From assembly GCA_006384855.1 (NCBI GenBank), contig VCJN01001147.1:310001-374000 (forward strand): a stretch of 64,000 bases of DNA. Direction: 5' to 3'. The notes beneath the pieces are model-generated. The model did not search any database. It was not told where the DNA came from and saw only the letters and a program-made list of their open reading frames with translations. The position numbers and the translations under genes are program-made. This document shows positions 31,446-43,439 of the stretch, piece by piece. Source of the stretch: Tetraselmis striata (lineage: Eukaryota; Chlorophyta; Chlorodendrophyceae; Chlorodendrales; Chlorodendraceae). The stretch's first letter is position 1; each line of letters opens with the position of its first letter.

Positions 31446-31929
31446 TATATCGCGTCCTCGCGCTTCGCAATGTACATTGTATACTACCGATCGATGGTCC
31501 CACTGGTACTAACTACTAATCTACCGCTTCGCGTGACTTACTAATGTATCATTTATACGGCTACTTGCGCGTCTATCCACGACTACTGGTAGTCTACTAT
31601 TTACATGAGCTAGCAGCAGAAGGCGATATGATCTAAACTAGTTTATGGGGTTTCCTCCCTTGACCTAACCGCTTTTCAGCTACAAGTGCTGCTCAGTGGT
31701 ACGGGAACTAGGCACCTGTCGTTGCGCCCTTTTTGGGTGCAGCACGAGTAGACATACAAGCAGCCACAACAGCTGAGCCTGCCATCTTCCAGTTTTCGCT
31801 GCGTTCCACGCAGCGATATAAAAACTGTCTCGTAACCTTTTGCGAGCAAGGTCACCCCAGGTTGTTCAAGACCACACCCGGCTCGCCATCCGTGTGTGAT
31901 ATTCTCATCCGTACGCCCGTGCGTTACCA

Positions 31930-32621
31930 TGCCAGATGGAGAAGAACCCGTCGTTGGGCCGACGCTCGAGTCGCTACACGCATAACTGCGAGGGCTGGCT
32001 AATGCGATGGCCCAACCGACGGCTCGTGAGCGCGTTGTTGATGGATAAGGAGCACATGGTTCCGGTTCCGGGCAGCGCATCGCGGGACAGCCGACAGGCA
32101 GCGAGGGAGCCGCAGAGCGCCCCGACTTGCTAGAGCTAGCCCAAGGCGGCCGTTTCGGAGCAAAATCCGTGAGTGACGAGGATGACTACCTCGCGGTGCC
32201 AGAACTACTGCAGAGAGCAGAGTCTGGTTACGAGGCCGTTCGACCGGTCAGCAGGGTGCCTGGGCTCTCCCCCTTGAGCACCGACCTAACGAACGAGTAC
32301 CTCAAGCGTCTGCCGGCCCAGGAGGAGTATCTATGGATGTCGTGTTTCGGCGCCCACATGGATGCACTTTTCGTGGCTCTCGACGAGCTGCTGCCTTACG
32401 CCCCTGCTACAAATCAGGACTTCACCGCCTACCTCGCGAGAGCTCGGAACCACGCCGAAGCCATCGACAAGGCGTTTCGTTTTCGTTTGACCTTCCTACG
32501 GAGGCTTAATGAGGTCAAGCGTGTACACGGTGACCAAGGTGTTCTGGACGTTCTGCGAGCTCAGCACTTTCAGCATGCTTCTGAGCATCTGGGTTCCGCA
32601 ATTTTTGGGGACTTCATTTAG
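31930..32621 (+). pseudogene. Gag-like region of YR element copy 2
   Basis: Homologous to 23269-24123. An in-frame TAA soon after the ATG (in GCATAACTG) and another near 32045 disrupt the N-terminus; the central domain from 32127 is open (LLQRAESGYEAVRPVSRVPG). It ends at a TAG at 32619-32621 just where the internal deletion joins the YR leader. Confidence 0.7.
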
Positions 32622-32624
32622 ACC

Positions 32625-34138
32625 TTCCTGGGTACGGCGCTTCTTACAGCTACAGCCGAGTGCGGGTCAACCATCCGCACACATGCACATGGCGGCTCAA
32701 CCAACCGCCTCCCGTGCCATTCCATCGCTGCGTCCGTCGGTTGTTACACTGCGTGTCACAACCGGTTCACAACGACCAAGCTTCGCACGTGTACGTTACG
32801 CGCATGACAGGCGCTACGAGCGCGAAGGGCGCGCGGGGCGGCCCTCCTACCTGAACCTAGCCCCGCAAACCCGTACTGGTGCTACTGCAAACCCGTCCAG
32901 CAACTACCGGCCAGCCGCCGGGAATCTAACCGATGCTGCCGAGTACTTTGCAAACAGTACTCCAACCTCTGGAACTCTGTCTGTAAAACGACGCACTTAC
33001 GTAATTGACGAGCCCGAAGCTGTCGCGCCATGGGCTGCCTCACTGCGATCTCGACTACAAGACGCTTTCGGCTCGGACAAGCTAGGACAAACAGACACTC
33101 GACCTGCTCTCCAGCTCCCTCACCGCTCAGACGCTCAAGAGCTACGCCGGCAGACTGTCTCAGTTCGCGGAGTTCTGCCACGACTCCGAGAACATCAGCC
33201 CGCTGGAGGCGACCACTGCAACTGTCGTCCGGTACGTTGCCTGGATTGGTGAACGAGGGCACATTGGAGCTAAGTCACTGCAACCCTACCTGTATGCAAT
33301 CAACTCGTTCTTCGAGCTGCACAACCTCGACCCAATCGCCAAAGACAGCCTACACCTCACTTCGGCAAGGCGTGGGCCGATGCTGCGGCAGCGCCGTCGG
33401 GAAGCAGCCCCTTTGCGAGTTCCTCTGCCTGCTGATGTAGCTTACCGCTTCGTCACAAAGGCCGAGCTGATTGTGCATGTTTCCACCCCAGAGTACCAAC
33501 ACGACTTTCGAGCCCTCGTGGCCTCGGTTGTCAACTTCATGTTCTTTGCCAGAGGGCTTGCTGGCGTCTCCTGCCGAGTTCGGGATGTGCATGTCGACGA
33601 TTACAACATTACCTTGCGGGTGTACCGCGAGAAAGGCCGCGCTGGACGACGGGGACGCGACGACTTGCGCGTACTCCTCCTTCAAGTGGCAGAGCACCCC
33701 CGGGTTGCACGTCTCTTGCACTACTTCATCGACACAGTACAGTCTCTCCCCCTGGTTACTGTTGCCTTGGCTGAAACAAACTTATGGGCGGTCACCCCGA
33801 GCGAGCAGTCAAAACCTTGGACTGCCGCTACAATGTCGGACTGGCTGTCTACAGCCGTCCGTCTTGTCGGTGCTGCCCCTCCCGCCGGCACTTCTTGGAC
33901 CTCACACAGCCTTCGCAAGGGAGCAGCGTCTGCGGCTAACGCCATCGGAGTACCATTGTCCCACATTCTCTACCAAGGTGGATGGGCCACTAACTCCGAT
34001 GTCGTTCTGGACTACATCGACCCCAACGTCCTTCCTTCGCATGGCGCGTGGTTCTTCTTTGGCCACATCGCCCCCCTCCGCCACTTCCAAGTCCAACAGG
34101 ACTCCGTAGCGGTGGCCTTCCCGGTGCCTCCTTCATGA
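32625..34138 (+). pseudogene. Tyrosine recombinase of YR element copy 2, frameshifted
   Basis: The N-terminal half is open to about 33090, where a one-base insertion shifts the frame (copy 1 reads GQRTLDLL at this point). The catalytic half is open from 33380 to the stop at 34138 with the Arg box, HSLRKGAASAANAIGVPL, YQGGW and VLDYIDP all present. It therefore has complete catalytic residues but a broken N-terminal domain. Confidence 0.8.
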
Positions 34139-34523
34139 CCTGGCGCTACCCCTTCTCCGTCAATCCACCGCTCTTTCCGTTCGCTCATGATTGGCAAAAC
34201 CAGACTCAACTTGAAATGATCTAAACTAGTTTATGGGGTTCCTCCCTTGACCTAACCACTTTTCAGCTGCAAGTGCCGCTCAGTGGTACGGGAACTAGAT
34301 AGGCATCTGTCGTTGCGCCCTTTTTGGTGCAGCACGAGTAGACATAAAAGCAGCCACAGTAGCTGAGCCTGCCATCTTCCAGTTTTCGCTGCGTTCCACG
34401 CAGCGCCCCCCCTGACTCCGTTTTCCCTCCACGCTTTCGCTACACCATCCTGCCAATTTCGGCTCTTGACCGTGTAAAACGGCCTGCGCGACCTTTTTGG
34501 CAAAACCAGACTCAACTTGAAAT

Positions 34524-36530
34524 CGGAAATCACCAAAAAAAGGACAATCAGAAAGGTAGTCCACTACAGTCTACCGGATGTGGACATCCATGTACTGTAC
34601 CATGAGCACAAAATACATTTAGTCGCTAATCCTTGCAAACCCGCCCCGTACATCCATATGTACTTAGATTTAAATGATAATAGTCTGACCCGCGCCGCGT
34701 CGCCGCCAGATGACTTGTCATGCTGCTGCTGATTGCTACGCGTATGTAGCAACCCGTGCTATGACTGCTGCCGAGGATGGTCCCGCGCGCTACGACGGCA
34801 ACTCGACGAGTGAGGGCAAGGCGTGCCCTTGCTTGGCGATATGATATTGTATAATTTATTTTGATGTTAGTTTGTCGATGGTTGCTGATGAGTATGACGA
34901 ATTGATCAACAACCCTCACCGGTGGTAAATTACTACGGTCGTTGATTGCAGGTTTCGAACCCTACTACCCTACCTGGCCTGGCACTGTCGGGCCCGTGAA
35001 GTTTACTTATATATAATATTTCCCGTTTCTTTGTTCCTTCCTGGGACAGCACGTGATGTTTCCGTGATGTTCATGCTCGTCAGTCATCAACCTTGTGTTC
35101 CCTGTGCCCTTTTTAAGGCTGCCTACGCGTTTCAAGGTTACTCTCTCCCTGTCTTGATCATCTCTACCTTGACGCAGCCCGTATACTGATGACAGATTCT
35201 GAGTTAATGAAGTTTTCATATCAATGCCCCCTCTCTTGCTCAATCAGGTTCAATGTTGAATAGTAAATTATAATTAGAAGCATGCCCTCCAACCGCCGCA
35301 GATTTGAAGCTGCTCTGTGCAAGGTTTCTCTCTTTCTAAGCAGCAGTATTGCCGCAATAGTTGTACAGTCTTCAAGGCGTGATTATAAAGGTGTTTGTCA
35401 CCGTTTCATTTGTGCATATACATGTGTATTCTATACATGCACGGCCACTGATGCCTCACACCCTGCATGCGCATGTTCTTCTGATGGCAGGCAGGACACG
35501 GCCTGAGGAAGTCACTTGCAGGCCGCACAGGATGGAGGCGCGCTGACTGCTATACATGTGCCTGCTGCAGCTACACGGCGCTTGCCGCACATGCAAAAAC
35601 ACACCTCCGATGCGCCCACCGCTGGTATGTGACTTGCATATGAATTGCGAGACAGCGTGGTCAATGATGACAGGCTGCATGCAGGCCTGAAGTGCTGCAC
35701 CGAAGTCGCCCTCAAGGAAATGCGCCTCCAGCACGGATTATGGTTGCTCTGATCCGCTGACATCAGGCACGCGTTGCTGGCGCGCGGGCCCACAGCAGCA
35801 CCGCTAGCACTAGAGTGACATAAAAAAAGAAATAATACTAGAGTGACATGACCTCTGCTAACGGATGTTGTCACTTTTGGGGATAGAAGTGTCAGTAGGG
35901 CGCGTGTATCGCGCGCCCTACCATCAGTTGTGTTCAATGTATCAATGCCCCCGTGCAGGTATTGATAAGGTCACTCTCGTATCAATGTCAGGTACGCCAA
36001 AATGGGATCACATCTGCGTACGCAGAGCTTATTGTCACATGCGGTACGGTAGTAGCGTAATTATCACAGCGACAGTAGCAGTGAAACAACTCAAATTATA
36101 TCGTACCGTTTGCTTGGATTAGTGAGTCTGAAAATAAGGAATTGTTTTGCAGGCCGAGTCAGCACATCCGTGTAGTTTTGTGGTCTATTCTGATAGCATT
36201 CAGTCTTTGCGAGGGGGGAAAATATACATAGCAGAAAAAATAATATACGTTGTTGTGAGGTGTGACCTGTTGCACGCATCAGAGGCGCAGGTCAAATCCC
36301 CGCTGAGCATGTCATTGAATGCATGCGAGGCGCAGTGGAGTGGGTCGACGTTTAACATCACCTTGTCTCGCTTTACTTAACAGCAGTTGAATCGGGCCCG
36401 TGGATTCACAGTCTACTCGAGGTGGCGTCGCACCCAGCAAAGCAAAAAAATGCGGTACAGTTCCCGGCACAGTGCGTCAACCAAGAGGGGGTAAGAGGGG
36501 AGGGGGTGAGGGTGAAGAGGGCGGAGGGGG
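34524..36530. other. Intergenic stretch without a recognised gene
   Basis: About 2 kb of lower-GC sequence. A short duplicated ACTAGAGTGACAT motif (35810-35850) is the only repeat noticed. No frame longer than about 140 codons and none with a recognised domain. Confidence 0.5.
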
Positions 36531-39500
36531 TCAATACGCTACTTCAAGTGGCTGCGGCCCTTCGATAGGTGAAAGATTCTCCTTTGCGGCTTCCGCTGTC
36601 GGCCGGCGCCCGGCGCTGCTCGGTGACGGCTCACAGTGCCGGTTGCTGGGCGCCAGCGGCGATGTGCGGCTGGGTTGGGATGCGCCGTGTCGGGCATCCT
36701 TCACGGCGCTCAGGTTGAGGGCGGGCATCGGCGGGCGCCCGTCCCCGGGCGTGGCGCCGGCTGCGCTGACCGTGTGTGCCGCGGGTGTGGGCAGCCCGCG
36801 AGGGGTTGAACCTGGCGCTGGTGACTTGGGTGGCAGTCCCGCCTGGCCAGGTGGGGGAAGGGACGCGCAATCAGCCGGGATGTGACAACCTCTACATGTG
36901 CATGTTGGGTGCAGTGCCAACCACTACTACCTCCGTTTGCCCGAGAAGATGGAGAGGATACGAAGTCAAGTGCGAGAGGCGTGGCTCCCGTGCGGGCCAG
37001 GATTATGGCAAGCAGCATGAAAAATAGTGTATCAAGAGACCCAATCATGCGGCCAGAGGACTTGGAGCTTGACTAGATGGCGGGAGGCTATTGGCAGAAG
37101 TGACTTGCTGCCGGTACATAGTATACATACGGGTGCCGACGCGCCCATAGGAACCCTTCTCATAACCCTCAACATGCAACGAAGAAGAACATCCGCTGTA
37201 GTTTTACTATACTTTCGTGTAAATCTGACCTCTGGCAGGCAGGACGGGTTCGTATTCGCAGTGTCGGCAACCGTACACATGAACGGATATGACATAACTG
37301 ACATACAATACAAATAATAAAGCGGGCAGGCAGAATGGACCTCCTATGATTTATAATATATACATGGAAGGAGGATAAAAAGGGGACGGCAAATAGGCAA
37401 GAGGTACTCTGGAGCAGTAAGGTCGAGTCCCTGGCGCCATTTGCCTCTCAGCCAAGGCCAGCTTACGAGCGTTGGTTGATGTTGATTATCGACCGCTCGC
37501 GATTATTGCGCAGCGTGGCAAACCGGGCCGGCTTGTCCATCCCGTGCACAGCATCGTTCATGCGGGTAGCACTCGCCCGGGGGTGCATGGCTTCAGATGT
37601 GGAGGTTCATCATCCGGGAGGTGAAACCAGGGGGTGAAGGAGGGCACGCACCCTGCCGCTCCCGCCACTGCGGCTGCGAGGCGTGGCGGCCTGAAAGAGG
37701 GCCGCCTTGAGCGTTTTCCAGTCCGGCACGCTGGCGCTCAGCGGGGACGATCGCTGGCGCGACAGAGAGGTACGGGCCGTGAGCGCGCCGCCGTCCGCCA
37801 GGCTGTCGACTGACTGCGAGGCGCTAAGCGGGGTGGCGGACGAAGGGGCGTGGCGGTCCGTCTGCGCGCCCGTGCGCGCCCCCGCGCTGGGCGGTGTGTC
37901 GGTGCTTCCGCCCCGGCGGAACTCGCGCTCCAGGTGGACGCGCGTCATCATCTTCAGGATGGCGCCCTTGAGCTCCGTGGCGGGGCAGGGCCGGATGAGA
38001 ATCTTGGCGAGCTGCGGCTTGTCTGCAACATGTTCGACGGTGTGCCCCAAACAGAACGAGCGTCAGGACTCCACGATGGCTGCCAGGCTGATACGCAGCT
38101 TGGCAAGCCTCTGTAGGCTTCTCGCAAAAACTGTGGAAATTTGAATGCAGTGTTCCCCCAAAACAGGTCGAATTTGAGGTATTACCGCAGCCGCAGTTTG
38201 GATTCGCTACCTGGTAGTTCGAGTACCTATATCACTGCGTTTGTGCCTCACCCCCCCCCCCCCCCCTCCCCCACACACACACACCACCAACGGAGAGGAA
38301 GAACTACATGTACCTGGAAATATATAAGAATAAACCACGAATATAGAACGGAATATCTTACTCCATGGCGCAAACCAATTCACAATTGTGTGACCCGTGA
38401 ACCCAATAACAGGCGACTGTTTCTACAGCGTGTGTCCCCCCCCCCCCCCCCCCCCCACGGCTCTCACCGCATTCCGCATCACTTGGGGGCAGGAGGTTCG
38501 CACCTGGGGAGCTGGTGTTGCCCGACTGAATGGGTGTCACACCAGGTGTCGCCACGCCGCCGCGCTGGCGGTGAAACTTGATCTCCAGCGTGCTGCCGCA
38601 CGGCTCCGACATGCGGAACTTGTTCAGCAGCGAGTAGACGTCCGCACTGGCGGGGTCGGGGCGGCGCTGGCTGCCGCGCGGCGTGAACAACGCGGGTATC
38701 CAGCCCGGCTTGCTGCTCTCCGCGCTTTTGGGCACCACGGACAGCTGCCCCTGTGGGGAGCGCAGCGGGAGGCATTGCTGTCAGCATTGCGACACCCAAC
38801 CGTGAGGAGCATTCCGTAGCAACGAATCATATGAATATCGGCATTCTCGCCAAGTAAGTGAGGAACCGTCATGTCCAGAGTGAATGACTTTGTCATTCAA
38901 TCAACAGAACATGTACCAGTTGCCTCGCTAAACTGTAATGGGGCAAATTTCTCGCTCACGAGAACCCCAGAGCCCAACAATAATAAACATCGACCTGAGA
39001 ACACTTTCTAAGAAAACAGAAGATACCAGAAAATCTGAAGTAATAAACAGCCTACCTACACGTTTCTTAGACTTAAGCAGCGAGAAACTTCTTATCAGCA
39101 TAAGGGTTGTAAGCGGTAAACGTGTAATTCAGTTTGCGGGTCAGAAGAATGATAGGTCATTTGGCACCATTGGGTCGGATATTGCGTGATGCATTAGTAG
39201 CTTATTCTGTCGTATTTCCCCCAAAATATAGCAGTTCTCTGTTCGCGCACGCGCGCGCGGGGGGGGGGGGGGGGGGGGGTCGAAAAGAAGGTATTTCTAT
39301 ATCGTGCTAAACTTGGGCAGCCAGCCACAGTGACGCAGGTTTGTTGCGCTCTCATTGGGATGCAGAGGAGAGGGCGGAAGGTAGAGGGGGGGGGGGGGGG
39401 GGGGGGGGATTACATAGGAGATGTCGAACCAGCAGATCGCCTCCTCCTGCGCGCCATCCGCTGAGACGGTCACGCACTCCCAGTAGCTCGCCAGGCGGTG

Positions 39501-41354
39501 CTGGCCCTTGGACAGCAGGCGCAGCAGCGGCTCCAGCCCGCCGGCGTCCAGGATGACCTGCGGTGAACACCCTCCTCAATCATCTTGCCCGGCAGCTGAC
39601 GGAACCCATCCTAGATGAGATGGTCAACCAAGTGTAGCTATCACTAACTGTGATCGTTCCTCCCAACACGACCAACACGTAAACGGGAGCACTATGGCGC
39701 GTTGAAGCCGTCAGATGCTGACATGACAATTCGCGATAAAGATGCGCGGCCACGTGCATGGTCAGTGCGCCGCGCTCTACCTGCCGATTCAGCTGGTTGC
39801 GCATCGAAAGGTTCCGGAGTGCCACCGCTGACAGCTCGGCCAGAATCTCGTCGCCATCCAGCAGCCGCACCAACGGGGCGATCGCTCCGGCGGAGCGAAG
39901 CCCGTTCTTCAGCGCCTGCGAGCCCGCTGCCAGGTTGCCGACCGCAGCAGTCGCGTTCTCGAGCACCTCCATCATGCTCTGAGCCACTGTGCGCCAAGGA
40001 AACCCAGAGCCAGTCAGCCGCCAACTGCCTCGCCAATGCACTACACTGCTAGAGCCAACTCCGATACAAGGGCCCCGCAAGTAAGCTTGGCATTGGGGCT
40101 GCATACATGCATGCTATCTAGAGGAGCACGCGTTGTAGCGTCGTCTATGTTTGACATCTGACAGGTTTGGCAGGTTGCTTATTCGCAGTGTTCTTGGTAC
40201 CGTGCGGCGCCCATACATGAGCACACAGCGGCGGAGGATGAGGTGGATGAATGATTGACAAAGTTTATCCAATATCATGTCAGCGTAATGGCGTGTTGCT
40301 TATTCCAACGGCATGCCCAGATCCTACTTAATCTTCTCCTCCCTCCCTCTTTTCCCCTGAGAAAGCCGCCGCCGCACCACTGGACTATCGCAAAGCACGA
40401 GAGATAAAGAGGCGGACAGTGCTTACCTTGGCGGGTTTCCGCCTTGGAGTGCTCTCCCATGAGAGCCACCAGCTTTGGCAGGCCGCCGCACAGCAGGACA
40501 GCCTGCCGGTCGATCTCGCGCTCCGTGAAGATGCGCACCGCCAGCACCGCCCGGTAATGCAGGTGTAGCGGCGCGTCCAGCATCGCCACGAGCGCCGGCA
40601 CGCCGCCCGCCCGGCGCAGCGCGTCCTTGTGCGGCCCGGTCTCCGCCGTCAGCAGCGCCAGCGTCTCCAGCGCGAGGCAGACCACGGGGTGGCGCAGGGC
40701 GTCGGGCCCCGACGTCGTAGCGACATCGAGCGCCTGGCGGAGCAGCCCCACCAGCAGCTCGATGGCGCCGAGCTGCCCCACCATCCTCGTGTTGCTTGGG
40801 TCGCGGCACACCTGCGTCGACAACTTCAATTTAGACAAAGCGATTGGGGCAATCATGCTGAAGTTTTCACTGGATGTAAGCTAGCAAAATGGCCAAATAA
40901 GTACGCCGCAGGATGTGGGATTTTTCGCCAAGCCGTGTCACGGTATCTTGTCCACCTGTCTCTCTGAAGTTGCTTGATGGGGCGGTGCAATGGGTCATAC
41001 CTTGAGCAAGAAGCCCATTGCGCGCAGCTGCTCGCGCCCGCTCTGGGGAAGCGAGATGAGCTGCAACACGGCCTGCAGCCCCTCCTTGCCCAGAGGGCCA
41101 CCGCGCGTGCTGCTGGTGCTGCTGGCGCTGCTGACGCTACCCCGGCTGCGGCTGCTTACGCTGCCATTCACCCGCTCCGCCTCGCTACCGGAGCTGGTGG
41201 TGCCGCTGTCGCTGCCGCTGTGGGCCGGCAGCTCGTCCATGCAGGGCCACGCGCCACAGCTTTCGCTCCGCGCTTGAGCGCGAGCCCGCCCGGTCATGTC
41301 TGTGAGATTCCAGGCGGCGACAGCGGCATAATCAGTTTTTATTGTGTGTGTGTG

Positions 41355-41385
<31 letters not shown>

Positions 41386-41960
41386 TTCAGACTACGACGA
41401 CTACGATGGCGCGCCGAAGCCGCTCAAAAAAACTTGTTCGCGGCGCGTCTTGCGAGACGTGCGGGCCGCGGACGTCACACCGCCGTCACACCATATTTAC
41501 TCGGCCGGGCTCAACGAGGCTACCCGTAGGGATTCGGCACAAAAGAGCCTCCACAAGATGTTCTGAGACGGCTATTTCCTGGGATCCTTCACCGTGACCA
41601 GGACTGGGTGGGCTAGGCAGTTAGCTGGGGGTGAGGTCAAAGGATGGAGGGCGACGAGACGGACAGGGCGCCGGGCAATGTTTGATGTTTTTCGGCAAGC
41701 TCAAATAAATAATCCCTGACGAACCTACCGGTTGTTTTGTTTGCGGAAGGGGCGCTGCTCCTCGCTTCCTGCAGCCGCGTGGCGACAAGCAGGAGAACCT
41801 GTGCCTGGACCCGCTCTTCCAGCGATGTTGGGAAGCCACGCCAGGGACGGGTTCGCGCCGCCAAATCGCTTTGTTTGTTTGCAAGCAGTCCATGCGAGGC
41901 TGTCCCCGGGTCGTTGCTGGGCGGTCGCGGGGCGACTGGAGGAGACGATTCAACGACTTT
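36531..41960 (-). CDS. Armadillo-repeat protein, 5' end incomplete
   Basis: Exons (minus): 41729 to about 41960 (start unresolved), 41001-41299, 40427-40811, 39781-39986, 39414-39557, 38468-38750, 37652-38022, 36531-36842 (stop TGA). Joins from 41001 onward keep phase. Three exons carry ARM motifs: QLGAIELLVGLLRQAL and AGGVPALVAMLDAPLHLHYR; SAGAIAPLVRLLDGD and AELSAVALRNLSMRNQ; AGGLEPLLRLLSKG. The rest is charged or Ser/Pro-rich (KPQLAKILIRPCPATELKGA). ARM repeats form a superhelical protein-binding surface; the partner is unknown. The first exon has no in-frame ATG, so more 5' sequence is expected. If the donor at 37652 is not used, translation would instead stop at 37610. The specific ARM family is not recognised. 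Confidence 0.65.
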
Positions 41961-42235
41961 TCCTGGATCGGCGCGCAGCAGCAGGCAGGCGCATGAGGCG
42001 GATTACCGCAGGAGCCACATCGGCGTTTCCGCAAGTCGAGATTTGGTCGAGTATCCAAGTACTTACCACAGTGTATCAAAGTAAATAGCAGGCTTAAATG
42101 CGATACGAAGTCCCCTACATGTCGTGGTCATGTAATCGTTATATATTGCAATTTGCGATCCTTGTTCCCCGCCCGTGCGGCGGTTCCTTTTGTAATTCTG
42201 TCTTACCTTTAGGCATGCCCCGTGCTTTTGTTTCC

Positions 42236-42345
42236 TCGCCCCCGGGCCGGGACAGGACTGGCACCAGTGAAACCCTTGCAGCGTCTCTACGACGGCCGTT
42301 ATTTAGGCAGCAATCCAGCTACGGAAAGCCCTGGGTAGGCCCTGT
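42236..42345 (-). mobile_element. 3' end fragment of L1-like family B
   Basis: Plus-strand GGGACAGGACTGGCACCAGT, then GAAACCCTTGCAGCG, ACGGCCGT and GGAAAGCCCTGGGTAGG, is the reverse complement of the family B 3' end. Only about 110 bp remain. Confidence 0.65.
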
Positions 42346-43439
42346 GCTCTTCCCTTTCCATCGTCGTCATTTACAACATAAAATACCTGCAACATTTTTA
42401 ATATTAACTTAGCATAGTTCGAAAAAATAGTTCGAGAGTTCGAAATATTATTGATTTCGAAAATATTGAAGATAGTGGCTACCGGTACTGGTAGTTCGAA
42501 AATATTGAAGATAGCGACTACGTGGAATAACCGTACAATTGTTGGCGTTGGCGGGGCCAAACATACCGAATTGTTTTGCACCTTCGCGTCGGAGGCATCG
42601 TGCTGTATTCGTTCTGTAATTTATATTCTCTTCCCGTTTTCATAATTTCCCCCCCTCTTACTCGATGGGGGGGGGGGGGGGGGGGGGGGGGAGGGAAGGG
42701 GTTGATAACGTTACACCCCATACCGTTATTCGTGTTTGCATGGTGCATGTAAAAGTAATATATTATTAACCATTTCACGTGATTTCCTACTATCGCCTTG
42801 AACAGCTAGCTCATGTAATAACTGTTATATAAACGTAAAAGTAAAGTTCGGCCGCGGTCATCGGCCGCAGCCGCCCCAGCACTTCGTGCGCCCAATGCAG
42901 TCGTAGATCTGGCCCTAGACCATTAGACCGTTGCCTCATTCAAACCTTGACGGGCTACTGATGCATGAACCGGGTAGACCCGAGACACTATGTGTCCGGA
43001 CGATATTGCCATGAAATGATAGAGCCGGGAACCGATATGGGGACCTCCTGAGTAGGTCACCACCTCTCTACCGAGCGAACAGACAGCGAATGAGGCATGG
43101 TGCGGATATTGATGCCCCTATACTGTATTAGTGTATATCTCGTTAGACAAATATAAATGGTTCGGCCGATGAGGTTCTACCTAGGGCAATCGCGACGCGA
43201 CGAGTTTTTTCGCCCCGGGCGGACGTGACGAGCAGTTATTTATACTCGTACAAGTAGTAATCGCACTACTACCAGTACTGGCGCTACGAGCACATTGCGC
43301 TACTGCGATGCGCTGACTCACTTGCCGCCGGTCGATGCCTCGCCGGTATACTTTTGCGTAGGCGCAGCAGCGCAACCCCGATGACGGTCAATTACGACTA
43401 GCATATTATCTACCTCACCGGTGCTAGACAGGTAGTATC
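42346..43439. other. Spacer with retroelement 3'-end motif and poly-G
   Basis: Contains a direct repeat of TTCGAAAATATTGAAGATAG (42456, 42497), a G run (42667-42690) and at 42781-42815 the motif GATTTCCTACTATCGCC with GCTAGCTCATGTA, which recurs at the 3' ends of the insertions at 57409-57480 and 57907-58737. No gene is recognised. Confidence 0.5.

Larger units (their letters stand above)
31631..34523 (+). mobile_element. DIRS/PAT-like YR element copy 2, no RT
   Basis: Same organisation as copy 1 in the opposite orientation: A1 31631-31815, gag-like, YR, B1 34191-34217, A2 34219-34405, B2 34405-34523. It is more decayed, and relative to copy 1 it lacks about 0.5 kb between the gag-like and YR regions, including the Gag Arg/Gly tail. 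Neither copy has any RT or RNase H sequence, so the absence predates both insertions or reflects a non-autonomous lineage. Confidence 0.8.

Noticed and set aside
34948..34966. TTTCGAACCC resembling a tRNA T-arm
   Set aside because: The flanking stem does not pair over five bases and no D-arm is present.
37610..37651. End of the ARM gene at the TGA at 37610
   Set aside because: A GTGCGT donor at 37651 joins in phase to a 103-codon Pro/Ser-rich exon ending at 36531, with splice sites like those of the other introns; kept as the less likely alternative.
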